A stretch of DNA of 64,000 bases, from NCBI GenBank assembly GCA_947644195.1, contig CANRZB010000010.1, positions 25,781-89,780 on the forward strand. Reading direction: 5' to 3'. Under the pieces are notes generated by a model that saw only the letters and a list, made by a program, of their open reading frames with translations, searched no databases and had not been told where the DNA came from. The stretch comes from an uncultured Clostridium sp. (GTDB lineage: Bacteria > Bacillota > Clostridia > Lachnospirales > Lachnospiraceae). Position 1 is the stretch's first letter. Every line of letters begins with the position of its first letter. Position numbers and translations under genes: made by a program. Below, one piece after another: positions 15,784-25,188 of this stretch.

Positions 15784-18360
15784 ATGAATATTAGTAGATT
15801 TACTCAAAAATCACAGGAAGTAGTGCAGGGCTGTGAAAGGGTTGCAATGGATCATGGTCATCAGGAAATTGCGGAGGAGCATTTGCTGTTATCCATGATG
15901 ACGGTGGAAGATAGTCTGATCCATAAACTGATTGATAAGATGGGAATAGAGCCTCCCGTATTTGAAGCGCAAATCGAAGGACTTTTACAGAAGCGGCCGA
16001 AAGTCAGCGGAGGAGACCTCCATATTGATAAATATTTGAATGAAACCCTGGTCTACGCAGAGGATGAGGCGAAACAGATGGGGGATGAATATGTTTCCGT
16101 GGAACATTTATTTCTCAGTCTGTTAGCACATCCGAGCCCAGAGATCAAGGAATTATTCCGCACCTGTCAGATTGATCGGGAACGGTTTTTGCAGGTACTA
16201 TCGGAAGTGCGTGGAAATCAGCGTGTGACCAGTGACAATCCAGAGGCAACCTATGATACGTTGGAAAAATATGGTCAAGATCTGGTGGAGCGTGCCAGGA
16301 GTGGGAAGATGGATCCGGTTATCGGGCGGGATGCGGAGATCCGCAATGTCATTCGGATTCTTTCGCGCAAGACCAAGAATAATCCGGTGTTGATCGGGGA
16401 GCCGGGTGTCGGCAAGACGGCGGCGGTAGAAGGATTGGCGCAGCGTATTGTCCGCGGGGATGTCCCGGAGGGACTAAAGGATAAACAGATCTTTGCGTTG
16501 GATATGGGAGCTTTGCTGGCAGGGGCGAAATATCGTGGAGAGTTTGAGGAACGCCTCAAGGCGGTGCTCGAAGAAGTCAAAAAAAGTGATGGACAGATCA
16601 TCTTATTTATTGATGAGCTGCATACCATTGTGGGCGCAGGCAAGACAGACGGGGCCCTGGATGCTGGCAATATGCTTAAACCAATGCTGGCGAGGGGAGA
16701 GCTGCACTGTATTGGTGCCACGACGCTGGATGAATATCGTATGTATATTGAGAAGGATGCAGCGTTAGAGAGACGGTTCCAACCGGTAATGGTAAATGAA
16801 CCGACCGTGGAGGACACCATTTCAATCCTGCGTGGTCTCAAAGACCGTTATGAGGTCTATCATGGAGTTAAGATTACCGATGGATCTCTGGTAGCGGCGG
16901 CGACTTTGTCAAACCGCTATATCTCTGACCGGTTTTTGCCGGATAAGGCTATTGACCTGATTGATGAGGCGTGTGCGATGATAAAGACGGAGTTGGACAG
17001 CATGCCGTCTGAACTGGATGAGGTGCGCCGTCGGATCATGCAGATGGAGATTGAGGAGGCTGCTCTAAAAAAAGAAACGGATCATCTGTCTGCGGAGCGA
17101 TTGGCAGAGCTACAGCAGGAGTTGGCAGAATTAAGAGATACCTTTAATGAGCAGAAGGCGCAGTGGGATAACGAGAAAGCTTCTGTGGATAAAGTGAATA
17201 AATTGAGAGAGCAGATTGATGAACTCCGTACTGCTATGGAAAGTGCACAGAGAAATTATGATTTGAACCGTGCCGCTGAAATTCAGTATGGTCAGCTGCC
17301 GGAACTGGAGAAACAACTGGCGGCTGAGGAAGAACGGGTAAAATCGGAAGAGCGCACTCTGGTGCAGGAAAGTGTGACAGACGAAGAAATCGCACGTATT
17401 ATTTCCCGATGGACGGGAATTCCGGTCTCCAAATTGACCGAGGGAGAGCGAGAGAAAACTCTGCATTTGGAAGAGGAACTGCACCGGCGTGTCATTGGGC
17501 AGGAGGAAGGCGTCAAGATGGTGTCAGAGGCGATTCTGCGTTCTAAGGCGGGGATTAAAGATCCGACGAAACCGATTGGTTCCTTTCTGTTTCTGGGGCC
17601 GACCGGCGTGGGAAAAACGGAACTGGCAAAATCTCTGGCAGCCAGTATGTTTGATGATGAGACAAACATGGTGCGGATTGATATGAGCGAATATATGGAG
17701 AAGTATTCTGTATCTCGCCTGATTGGGGCGCCTCCGGGATATGTCGGCTATGAGGAAGGCGGTCAACTGACGGAAGCGGTGCGGCGGAAACCATATACCG
17801 TGGTGCTGTTTGATGAAATTGAGAAGGCGCATCCCGATGTCTTTAACGTACTGCTGCAGGTATTGGATGATGGGCGAATTACCGATTCGCAGGGGCGGAC
17901 GGTAGATTTCAAAAATACCATCCTGATTATGACTTCCAACATCGGATCGCAGTATTTATTGGAGGGAATTGATGAATCCGGTGAAATCCGGGCAGAGGCA
18001 AAAGAAGCGGCTATGCAGGATCTGCGTGCCGGATTCCGGCCGGAATTTTTGAACCGTCTGGATGAAATAATTATGTTTAAGCCGTTGACGAAGCAAAATA
18101 TCAGTGGTATCATAGATATTCTGATGAATGATCTCAATAAACGGTTGGCAGATAAGGAACTACAGGTATCTATGAGTGATACGGCGAAAAACTTCATTGC
18201 GGAACATGCCTACGAACCAGTGTTTGGCGCACGTCCGCTGAAACGTTATTTGCAAAAAAATGTAGAGACTTTGTTGGCGAGAAAGATTTTGGGTGGAGAA
18301 GTCCATCTGGGAGAAACCCTTACCCTGGATGTGAAGGATGATACCCTGATCTGTCGTTAA
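15784..18360 (+). CDS. clpB: ATP-dependent disaggregase ClpB
   Basis: ClpB is a hexameric AAA+ chaperone that pulls proteins out of aggregates together with DnaK. The 858 residues match the usual length. In order: an N domain (1-145), AAA-1 with Walker A (GEPGVGKTA, near 205) and Walker B (FIDELH), a long coiled middle domain (about 400-520), AAA-2 with GPTGVGKTE (near 608), and a C-terminal domain ending in the GARPLKR sensor-2 region. The long middle domain separates it from ClpC or ClpA. An AGGAGGT site precedes the ATG. Expression is under a CIRCE promoter about 130 bp upstream, and a terminator follows. Confidence 0.96.
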   Translation: MNISRFTQKSQEVVQGCERVAMDHGHQEIAEEHLLLSMMTVEDSLIHKLIDKMGIEPPVFEAQIEGLLQKRPKVSGGDLHIDKYLNETLVYAEDEAKQMGDEYVSVEHLFLSLLAHPSPEIKELFRTCQIDRERFLQVLSEVRGNQRVTSDNPEATYDTLEKYGQDLVERARSGKMDPVIGRDAEIRNVIRILSRKTKNNPVLIGEPGVGKTAAVEGLAQRIVRGDVPEGLKDKQIFALDMGALLAGAKYRGEFEERLKAVLEEVKKSDGQIILFIDELHTIVGAGKTDGALDAGNMLKPMLARGELHCIGATTLDEYRMYIEKDAALERRFQPVMVNEPTVEDTISILRGLKDRYEVYHGVKITDGSLVAAATLSNRYISDRFLPDKAIDLIDEACAMIKTELDSMPSELDEVRRRIMQMEIEEAALKKETDHLSAERLAELQQELAELRDTFNEQKAQWDNEKASVDKVNKLREQIDELRTAMESAQRNYDLNRAAEIQYGQLPELEKQLAAEEERVKSEERTLVQESVTDEEIARIISRWTGIPVSKLTEGEREKTLHLEEELHRRVIGQEEGVKMVSEAILRSKAGIKDPTKPIGSFLFLGPTGVGKTELAKSLAASMFDDETNMVRIDMSEYMEKYSVSRLIGAPPGYVGYEEGGQLTEAVRRKPYTVVLFDEIEKAHPDVFNVLLQVLDDGRITDSQGRTVDFKNTILIMTSNIGSQYLLEGIDESGEIRAEAKEAAMQDLRAGFRPEFLNRLDEIIMFKPLTKQNISGIIDILMNDLNKRLADKELQVSMSDTAKNFIAEHAYEPVFGARPLKRYLQKNVETLLARKILGGEVHLGETLTLDVKDDTLICR

Positions 18361-18431
18361 TGCAAGGGATAACCGCTTGTTTTATCAGTCCTAAATAAAA
18401 TGACAGAGAATGTACAGGTAGATTACAGATG

Positions 18432-18468
18432 ACGGGATTTCATGAGAAGTTGGAATCCCGTTATTTTT
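18432..18468 (+). terminator. Terminator after clpB
   Basis: An 8-bp stem (18432-18439 with 18454-18461) is followed by a T-rich tract. The stretch 18470-18677 behind it has one small hairpin (18616-18635 region) and no convincing gene. Confidence 0.75.
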
Positions 18469-18677
18469 ATCGAACAAGGATGTAAAAGGGTCTGATCTTT
18501 ATAGAAAAGCATAAAAAGATCTTCTGGTGGCAGACTATACGGCAGACACCGAGATATGCGATATGGCGCTTGGTGTTAGGAATGGAAGCTGCTCGTCGTG
18601 TGGTGGTATGTCAAAGAAATTCGCAGAATTTCTTGCCGTGTGGCATGCTGGCGTAGCGCTTAAAAGGGAGGTCTGGT

Positions 18678-18995
18678 GTGATAGATGTAATCGAGGAGAT
18701 CCTGGTGGAAATTGTCAATGGCTCGATCCTGGTATTGGAATTTATGGGAGTTTGCGTGATTGTAGCTTCTGGACTTCGGGGGTTTTATGATTATGTGAGG
18801 CATGTGCCGAGTATGAAACTGACATTGGCAAAAGGACTGGCCGTAGGCTTGGAATTTAAGATGGGCAGCGAGATTCTCCGTACCGTCATTGTGCGGGAGT
18901 GGAAAGAAATCATCGTAGTCGCAGGGATTATTGGCCTGCGTGCTGCCTTGAATTTTTTGATCCATTGGGAGATTCATGAGGAAATGACAAATTAA
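18678..18995 (+). CDS. DUF1622 family small membrane protein
   Basis: This 105-residue protein begins at GTG with GGGAGG six bases upstream. It has three hydrophobic segments (about 12-35, 55-70 and 78-95) separated by charged turns, and the sequence type (ILVLEFMGVCVIVASGLR and LEFKMGSEILRT) of the DUF1622 family of integral membrane proteins. The biochemical role of this family is not known to me. It lies between clpB and a DEAD-box helicase gene with its own ribosome binding site, and could be co-transcribed with the helicase. Confidence 0.75.
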   Translation: MIDVIEEILVEIVNGSILVLEFMGVCVIVASGLRGFYDYVRHVPSMKLTLAKGLAVGLEFKMGSEILRTVIVREWKEIIVVAGIIGLRAALNFLIHWEIHEEMTN

Positions 18996-19081
18996 TACAG
19001 AAAATGTGTCATTGGGAATCAGAAGGAGATCTATTCCCGAAGGACAGTTGCGCAATAAATTGTGCAGGAAAGAGGTAAATT

Positions 19082-20659
19082 ATGAATTTTGAAGAAATGT
19101 GTTTCGATCCCCGTATTATGCGTGCCATTACAGAAATGGGATTTGAGCAGGCAAGCCCGATCCAGGCGCAGTCGATTCCGATTGCCATGGAGGGAAGGGA
19201 TATGATTGGCCAGGCGCAGACCGGTACAGGAAAGACTGCTGCTTTTGGGATTCCGTTGCTGCAGAGAGTAGATCCGCACAATCGAAAATTACAGGCGATT
19301 GTGTTATGCCCCACCAGAGAATTGGCGATCCAGACAGCGGGAGAAATTCGTCGTCTAGCAAAATTCCTTCATGGAATTAAAGTTTTGCCGATTTATGGAG
19401 GGCAGGAGATTTCCAAGCAGATCCGTTCCCTCAAAGGAGGGGTGCAGATCATCATTGGAACGCCGGGGCGAGTGATGGATCACATGCGCCGCCATACGCT
19501 GAAGTTGGAAGAAGTCGGTGCTGTCGTGTTAGATGAGGCAGACGAAATGCTGAACATGGGATTTCGCGATGACATCGAGATGATACTTAAAAAACTGCCG
19601 GAGGAGAGGCAGACGTTATTGTTCTCGGCAACCATGCCGAAGCCGATTATGGAGATTGCCAGAAATTACTTACAGGATCCTGAGATTGTGAAAGTGGTTA
19701 AAAAGGAATTGACGGTTCCGAAAATTGAGCAATATTATTATGAAGTCAATCCCCGCAGAAAAAATGAAGTGCTGTCCCGCTTGTTGGATATTTATGATCC
19801 CGAACTATCCCTGGTATTTTGCAATACCAAACGAAAGGTGGATGAACTCGTTGCAGATCTGAAAGGGCGTGGATATTTTGCCGAGGGATTGCACGGTGAT
19901 ATGAAGCAATCCCAGAGAGACCGTGTTATGAATGGATTCCGAAATGGCAGGACGGATATCCTGGTGGCAACCGATGTGGCGGCGCGGGGCATTGACGTAG
20001 ATGATGTGGAAGCGGTATTTAACTATGATGTTCCACAGGATGACGAATACTATGTACATAGAATTGGCCGGACCGGACGTGCGGGCCGAACCGGGCGTGC
20101 CTTTACTCTGGTAGTGGGCAGGGAGATCTATAAGCTGAAGGATATCCAACGCTACTGCAAAACCAAAATCAAGCGGCAGCAAATTCCTTCCATGGATGAT
20201 GTGACGGAAATCAAGGTGGGTAAACTTCTGGAGCAGGCAGGGGACTTGATCGAGCGGAACCGTCTGGACCAGACGATGGATCTGATCGAAGAATATCTGG
20301 ACACGACGGAACATTCTACGTTAGAACTGGCAGCGGCGCTTCTTCAGTTACAGATGGGAGAGGATGGCAATTCTGCCGCTCAGGATGAGATCGAATTTGG
20401 GGATACCGGGGCCGAGCCAGGAATGGTGCGTCTCTTTATCAATATTGGCAAGAAGCAGCGCATCAAAATTGGCGATATCTTGGGCGCTGTCGTAGGAGAA
20501 TCCGGGATTGGCGGAAACCTGGTCGGCGCGATTGATATGTATGATAATTTTACCTTCGTAGAAGTGCCGAGAGAGCATGCGGCGCAGGTTCTGGATGCTA
20601 TGAAACATGCTAAAATCAAAGGAAAGTCCATTAATGTGGAGCCGGCGAAAGGGAAATAA
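19082..20659 (+). CDS. DEAD-box ATP-dependent RNA helicase with DbpA-type RNA-binding domain
   Basis: This enzyme unwinds RNA duplexes in ribosome assembly or RNA decay. The 525 residues show a Q motif (near 22), motif I AQTGTGKT, motif Ia PTRELA, motif II DEAD, motif III SAT, motif V ATDVAARGID and motif VI HRIGRTGRAGRTG. Residues 435-525 form a DbpA-type RNA-recognition domain, as in DeaD/CshA-like proteins. AAAGAGG lies just upstream of the ATG, and a terminator follows the stop. I call the family with high confidence but not which of the deaD/cshA/dbpA names applies. Confidence 0.95.
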   Translation: MNFEEMCFDPRIMRAITEMGFEQASPIQAQSIPIAMEGRDMIGQAQTGTGKTAAFGIPLLQRVDPHNRKLQAIVLCPTRELAIQTAGEIRRLAKFLHGIKVLPIYGGQEISKQIRSLKGGVQIIIGTPGRVMDHMRRHTLKLEEVGAVVLDEADEMLNMGFRDDIEMILKKLPEERQTLLFSATMPKPIMEIARNYLQDPEIVKVVKKELTVPKIEQYYYEVNPRRKNEVLSRLLDIYDPELSLVFCNTKRKVDELVADLKGRGYFAEGLHGDMKQSQRDRVMNGFRNGRTDILVATDVAARGIDVDDVEAVFNYDVPQDDEYYVHRIGRTGRAGRTGRAFTLVVGREIYKLKDIQRYCKTKIKRQQIPSMDDVTEIKVGKLLEQAGDLIERNRLDQTMDLIEEYLDTTEHSTLELAAALLQLQMGEDGNSAAQDEIEFGDTGAEPGMVRLFINIGKKQRIKIGDILGAVVGESGIGGNLVGAIDMYDNFTFVEVPREHAAQVLDAMKHAKIKGKSINVEPAKGK

Positions 20660-20692
20660 AATGGAATATGTCGGTATTCCTTAAAGGCAGGG

Positions 20693-20730
20693 GCTGTACG
20701 CAGAGTAGCTGGGCGTGCAGCTTCTTTTTT
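20693..20730 (+). terminator. Terminator after the DEAD-box helicase
   Basis: A 9-bp stem (20693-20701 with 20713-20721, one G-T pair) runs into a T-run at 20722-20730. It marks the apparent short ORF across it as spurious. Confidence 0.85.
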
Positions 20731-20876
20731 GTCCCAAAAAATAAGTGCAGATGTCAGAGTTCATTACTCTCTAACAACTACATTTTGATAGTACTAAAAG
20801 AAGAAGTAACTCAATCATACCATAGGGAGAATGTTTGTAATTTATCAGATGGTTTTTTGAGAAAATATTTTTTTGT

Positions 20877-20905
20877 TTGACGATTTAACTCTATTCTGCT
20901 ATAGT
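20877..20905 (+). promoter_or_regulatory. Promoter of the pseudogene/lipoprotein unit
   Basis: TTGACG at 20877-20882 and TATAGT at 20900-20905 with a 17-bp spacer. The downstream stretch carries the AGGAGG site of a broken gene and then the lipoprotein gene. Confidence 0.65.
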
Positions 20906-20965
20906 GAGTATGTAGAAATATTTTTGTTAAATTTAGTCGAAGTTAGAACAGGCAGGAGGTTCTTC

Positions 20966-21364
20966 ATGAAAAAGAAACAAAAAGGGTGGATAAGCATCTA
21001 GATTATCGTTGCCATACTGGTATCGGTAATGTTTCCGGCGTCCAATAGTCTGGCAGACAGCCAGCAGCAAAGGAAAGGGTTTTATGAGGGAGAGGGCTTT
21101 CAGGTGCAGTTTGATGTGACAGAAGCCTGGGGTGGTGGCGCTGCTGCCGGAAATGAATGAGATGGACTATGCCTTTCGTAAGGATGATTGTTTGGGGTCG
21201 CTCAATAATCTGCAAAAGGCGATTACTATTCTGAAAAAAAATGGGGATAGTAAGGAGCTGCTTCATACCCTGCAGACAAATTTGCAAAATCATAGAAAGG
21301 AATGGAAGGGCGATATCGTCCGGCTGAGAGAAAAAGAAGATAAGATTGAAAAATATGGATATTG
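20966..21364 (+). pseudogene. Broken small exported-protein gene (nonsense plus frameshift)
   Basis: A well-formed start (AGGAGG five bases before ATG 20966) begins a signal peptide that is cut by TAG at 20999-21001 after 11 codons. Reading on in the same frame gives the rest of a signal peptide (VAILVSVMFPASNSLA) and about 30 more residues, then a stop near 21158. The continuation lies in the +1 frame (from about 21132), giving LLPEMNEMDYAF and a charged helical tail to the stop at 21364. Two lesions and a good promoter suggest recent decay. The original product was a short secreted or lipid-anchored protein of unknown function. Confidence 0.6.
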
Positions 21365-21425
21365 ATTTCATGAAATATCAAGTATGTCAAATAACTACAA
21401 TATAGTAAAAAGGAGAATGATCATT

Positions 21426-22151
21426 ATGAAATGTAAGTTAATAATATTAACAATCTCTCTTTCCGTTTTTAGTATACTAGGCTCTGCCTGCGGAAAGGAA
21501 GTCGCTTCTGACAATATGGTAAAGAAAGAGAATGTGTCACAAAAAACAGTGCAAAAAAGTAAAGAGATTGCAGATATATTTGGAGAAAATCTGATACCAA
21601 AAGAACAAAAGAACTATTACAAAAAATATTTTACACAGGAATTTGCGGAGGGCAGGAATGATGACATTTCTGATTGGAAAGACAAAGAAGGAAATTGGTG
21701 CTACCCTGCTGGATACCAGATTACATGGATTCCATCTGATGATGAAAAGATGGCGGCACAGCAGTTCCCAGAAGAACTGTTGGCAGATATGAGTACGGAT
21801 GAATTGTATCAGTTTATTATGAAGGCGCATGGTCAGTGGGCACAATTAGCTTTTGATACATATGCATACGCCTTGAGTTCGTATTATTCCTACTATAATT
21901 TCATTGCGGAGTTGATGCAGAGAGTGGATTGTGCAGAGGTTGTCCATAAATATTATGCTCAGACTACAGATGATGATGTGAAGCGTTATTCAAAGAAGTC
22001 TCGCGCTTCTTATTCAGATCCAAGTGATACAGAAAAGCAGGAATTATTTCAATTGATGGAAGGGATGGAGTGGTTCTTTCTGTATGAAGAAGGAAAATCG
22101 GTTCCTGATGAACGTGTTTTTGGATCAGCTCAACTAAAACCAGAGAATTAA
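21426..22151 (+). CDS. Predicted lipoprotein, unknown function
   Basis: I take ATG 21426 as the start because it puts the signal peptide in place and has AAGGAG about ten bases upstream; an in-frame ATG at 21384 lies further upstream. The 241-residue product has a lipoprotein signal with lipobox LGSAC (Cys near residue 22), so it should be lipid-anchored outside the membrane. The mature part is acidic, rich in Tyr and Trp, with no motif I recognise. It follows the broken secreted-protein gene behind a shared promoter. Role unknown. Confidence 0.6.
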   Translation: MKCKLIILTISLSVFSILGSACGKEVASDNMVKKENVSQKTVQKSKEIADIFGENLIPKEQKNYYKKYFTQEFAEGRNDDISDWKDKEGNWCYPAGYQITWIPSDDEKMAAQQFPEELLADMSTDELYQFIMKAHGQWAQLAFDTYAYALSSYYSYYNFIAELMQRVDCAEVVHKYYAQTTDDDVKRYSKKSRASYSDPSDTEKQELFQLMEGMEWFFLYEEGKSVPDERVFGSAQLKPEN

Positions 22152-22255
22152 TATGGGGGATGCAAAGGAAAGACTCAATCAATTTGACTGCTTCTGTTGT
22201 ATTAATACTAACGTCAAGAAATTCATGTTAATATTAATGTCAAAAAATCCCCCTC

Positions 22256-22284
22256 TTGACGGATACCAGGGATAGGTATAAGAT
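22256..22284 (+). promoter_or_regulatory. Promoter of the metK leader
   Basis: TTGACG (22256-22261) and TAAGAT (22279-22284) with a 17-bp spacer lie about 95 bp before the S-box RNA. A hairpin at about 22330-22353 lies between them. Confidence 0.6.
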
Positions 22285-22377
22285 AGAAAAGTAGACCGCA
22301 GAGAGATCAACATAAGTGGATCTGCAAAAGGCCGGAAGCCAGTGCTTCTCGGCTTCATTATGAAAAAGTTCACAATA

Positions 22378-22529
22378 CTCTTATTCAGAGTGGTGGAGAG
22401 TGAAGGCTCTGTGAAACCACGGCAACCCCATTGCGGAAGGTGCCAATCTCAGCGAGGAATCGATCAATAAGAGGGTTTGAAGTCTATACGATGAAATTCA
22501 AGTCCATCTTTTGGTTAGGTGGACTTTTT
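22378..22529 (+). ncRNA. SAM-I (S-box) riboswitch with terminator, controls metK
   Basis: The S-box core is clear: P1 arms at 22378-22385 and 22467-22474, the conserved AGAGtGGtGGAG segment, the CCACGGCAACC turn and GGAAGGTGCCAA. It is followed by a terminator stem (22500-22506 with 22520-22526) and T-run. High S-adenosylmethionine should stabilise the aptamer, form the terminator and switch off metK, whose product makes SAM. Confidence 0.95.
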
Positions 22530-22654
22530 CTATTGGTTTTGTTGTGTTATCCAGTGTCATGGCGAAAGATCTTGCAGGATAACGATGCAGCACAAAAGAA
22601 TAGGGATCTGTCGGGAGGTACTCGTCGGCAGGCAGTAGAAATGGAGGAATCAAT

Positions 22655-23851
22655 ATGGAAAAAAGATTATTTACGTCAGAATCAGTTACGGAAGGGCATC
22701 CTGATAAGATCTGTGACAATATTTCAGATGCCATTCTGGATGCATTGATGGCACAGGATCCAATGAGCCGTGTGGCGTGTGAAACGGTAATTACCACGGA
22801 TTATGTGATGATTATGGGTGAGATCAGTACGACGGCACAGGTGGATTATGAGAAAATCATTCGAGAAACTATTCGGGAGATCGGCTACGATGATGATTTG
22901 AAAGGATTTAACTGTGATAACTGTGAGGTCAGGATCTTGTTGGATAAGCAGTCGATCGACATTGCCATGGGAGTGGATCAGGCATTGGAGGCGAAAAACG
23001 GAGAGAAAGATATGTCCGAGGAAGAACTTGATGCGATTGGTGCGGGCGATCAGGGAATGATGTTTGGTTACGCCACCAATGAAACCGAGGACAGGATGCC
23101 TTATGCAATTTCGTTAGCCCATAAGCTGACCAGGAAATTAACTGAAGTCCGCAAGAACGGGACATTAGATTATCTGCGTGCGGATGGCAAGAGTCAGGTT
23201 ACCGTAGAATATGACGAAAAGGGAACGCCGGTACATATTAATGCGGTAGTGATTTCTACGCAGCATGCTGCCGGGATTAAACAGGAGCAAATCCATCAGG
23301 ATATCCGTACTCATGTGATTGATCCGGTATTACCGCAGAATCTGGTGGACGATCAGACCAAATTTTTTATCAATCCGACCGGAAGGTTTGTCATCGGTGG
23401 GCCAAACGGGGACAGTGGGTTGACCGGGCGTAAGATTATTGTGGATACCTATGGCGGATTTGCCCGTCATGGTGGCGGTGCTTTTTCAGGGAAGGATTGC
23501 ACTAAGGTGGACCGTTCCGCGGCGTATGCAGCCCGCTATGTGGCTAAGAATATTGTCGAGGCGGGGCTGGCAGAACGTTGTGAGATCCAGCTTTCCTATG
23601 CAATTGGCGTGGCGCATCCAACTTCAATTATGGTGGATACTTTTGGGACAGGAAAATTGTCCGATAGCCGTCTGGTAGAAATTATCCGGGAGAATTTTGA
23701 CTTGCGTCCAGCCGGGATCATTAAGATGCTCGATCTGCGTCGGCCAATCTATAAACAGACAGCAGCTTATGGACATTTTGGCAGAAATGATTTGAATCTA
23801 CCATGGGAAAAAACCGATAAGGCAGAAGACTTGCGGAAATATGCCGTATAA
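22655..23851 (+). CDS. metK: S-adenosylmethionine synthetase
   Basis: MetK joins methionine and ATP to give S-adenosylmethionine. The 398 residues match the family length and show its hallmarks: the N-terminal [25 protein letters not shown] (ATP-binding hexapeptide region, near 129), and [16 protein letters not shown] (P-loop-like, near 275). It follows an S-box riboswitch, so product feedback controls it. A GGAGG-like site precedes the ATG, and a terminator follows at 23877. This is a single-gene unit. Confidence 0.98.
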   Translation: MEKRLFTSESVTEGHPDKICDNISDAILDALMAQDPMSRVACETVITTDYVMIMGEISTTAQVDYEKIIRETIREIGYDDDLKGFNCDNCEVRILLDKQSIDIAMGVDQALEAKNGEKDMSEEELDAIGAGDQGMMFGYATNETEDRMPYAISLAHKLTRKLTEVRKNGTLDYLRADGKSQVTVEYDEKGTPVHINAVVISTQHAAGIKQEQIHQDIRTHVIDPVLPQNLVDDQTKFFINPTGRFVIGGPNGDSGLTGRKIIVDTYGGFARHGGGAFSGKDCTKVDRSAAYAARYVAKNIVEAGLAERCEIQLSYAIGVAHPTSIMVDTFGTGKLSDSRLVEIIRENFDLRPAGIIKMLDLRRPIYKQTAAYGHFGRNDLNLPWEKTDKAEDLRKYAV

Positions 23852-23876
23852 GCTACAATAGTATATCAGGAGCAGT

Positions 23877-23929
23877 TGTCCGCAATGATGGATAGGGAAG
23901 TTTGCTATCTGTGATTGCGGACATTTTTT
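23877..23929 (+). terminator. Terminator after metK
   Basis: A 10-bp stem (23877-23886 with 23914-23923) is followed by a T-run at 23924-23929. The T-run abuts the glf ribosome binding site. Confidence 0.85.
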
Positions 23930-23948
23930 GAAATCGGAGGAGGATTTT

Positions 23949-25052
23949 GTGGTGAAGTATGATTATTTAATCGTAGGTGCTGGATTGTTTGGGGCTGTTT
24001 TTGCCCATGAGATGACGAGCCGTGGCAAAAAATGTCTGGTTATTGACAAGCGGGATCATGTTGCTGGAAATATTTACAGTGAAGAAGTGGAAGGGATCCA
24101 TGTACACAAATATGGAGCCCATATTTTTCATACTTCAAACCCTAAAATTTGGGAATATATGAAGCAATTTGCTGATTTTAACCATTACATCAATTCCCCG
24201 GTGGCTGTTTACCGGGATGAATTGTACAACCTGCCGTTCAATATGAATACGTTCAGCAAAATGTGGGGAGTGCGGACGCCGCAGGAGGCAAAGGATAAAA
24301 TTGCGGAACAGATTGCTTCATTAGAGATAAAAGATCCGAAAAATCTGGAAGAGCAGGCGTTGTCATTGGTAGGTTCTGACGTGTATGAAAAATTAGTCAA
24401 GGGTTATACGGAAAAGCAGTGGGGCAGGGATTGTAAAGAACTTCCGGCATTTATCATTAAACGTCTTCCATTGCGCTTCGTCTATGACAACAACTATTTT
24501 AACGATCGTTACCAGGGAATTCCAATGGGAGGTTATACTACTATTGTAGAAAAGATGTTAGAGGGATCGGATGTGCTGTTAAATACCGATTATTTTGAGT
24601 ATCGCAAATTCCATACAAATATAGCAGACAAGACTGTATATACTGGCATGTTAGACCAATACTTTGAGTATCGTCTGGGCGTGTTGGAATATCGGTCTGT
24701 GCGGTTTGAACAGGAGACTCTGGATATGGAGAATTACCAGGGAAATGCTGTAGTGAATTATACAGAACGGGAGATTCCTTACACTAGAATTATAGAGCAT
24801 AAGCATTTCGAATTCGGTACACAGCCAAAGACTGTAATTTCTCGTGAGTATCCGAGTGAATGGAAGCAGGGAGAGGAGCCGTATTATCCGGTCAATGACG
24901 CACGAAATGAAGAATTGGCGGCGAAATACCGGGAACTTGCAGCTTCGGAGCCGAATGTGATTTTTGGCGGCAGACTGGGAGAATACCGTTACTACGATAT
25001 GGATAAAGTAGTGGATGCTGCATTGACAGCAGTACAAGAGCAGTTATGCTAA
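23949..25052 (+). CDS. glf: UDP-galactopyranose mutase
   Basis: This flavoenzyme interconverts UDP-galactopyranose and UDP-galactofuranose, a precursor for surface glycans. I take GTG 23949 (or 23952) as the start, five to eight bases after GGAGGAGG; a TTG further upstream lies in the metK terminator. The 367 residues show the FAD-binding Rossmann motif VGAGLFGAVFAHE at the N-terminus, the family string KYGAHIFHTS (near 60), Trp/Arg-rich active-site segments (EKQWGRD) and a C-terminal GGRLGEYRYYDMD motif. No other glycan gene is adjacent. Confidence 0.96.
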   Translation: MVKYDYLIVGAGLFGAVFAHEMTSRGKKCLVIDKRDHVAGNIYSEEVEGIHVHKYGAHIFHTSNPKIWEYMKQFADFNHYINSPVAVYRDELYNLPFNMNTFSKMWGVRTPQEAKDKIAEQIASLEIKDPKNLEEQALSLVGSDVYEKLVKGYTEKQWGRDCKELPAFIIKRLPLRFVYDNNYFNDRYQGIPMGGYTTIVEKMLEGSDVLLNTDYFEYRKFHTNIADKTVYTGMLDQYFEYRLGVLEYRSVRFEQETLDMENYQGNAVVNYTEREIPYTRIIEHKHFEFGTQPKTVISREYPSEWKQGEEPYYPVNDARNEELAAKYRELAASEPNVIFGGRLGEYRYYDMDKVVDAALTAVQEQLC

Positions 25053-25188
25053 TACAGCAAATACGTAATCACTGAAAATTCTAATTATCTTATGTTATAT
25101 CCGCTGGTAACTGGCGTAACAGGATTTTTGAATAAAAATCGCCGAACACAGCGGAGAAATCTACAGACGACAGAAGGGAGTATTTCCG

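Noticed and set aside
18527..18790. Frame overlapping the DUF1622 gene
   Set aside because: It overlaps the better-supported DUF1622 gene in another frame and has no family features.
20668..20880. 70-codon frame after the DEAD-box helicase
   Set aside because: It runs across the helicase terminator and has a low-complexity, unprotein-like composition.
22431..22748. Apparent 105-codon frame across the metK leader
   Set aside because: It covers the end of the S-box, its terminator and the first 90 bases of metK in another frame; no ribosome binding site.
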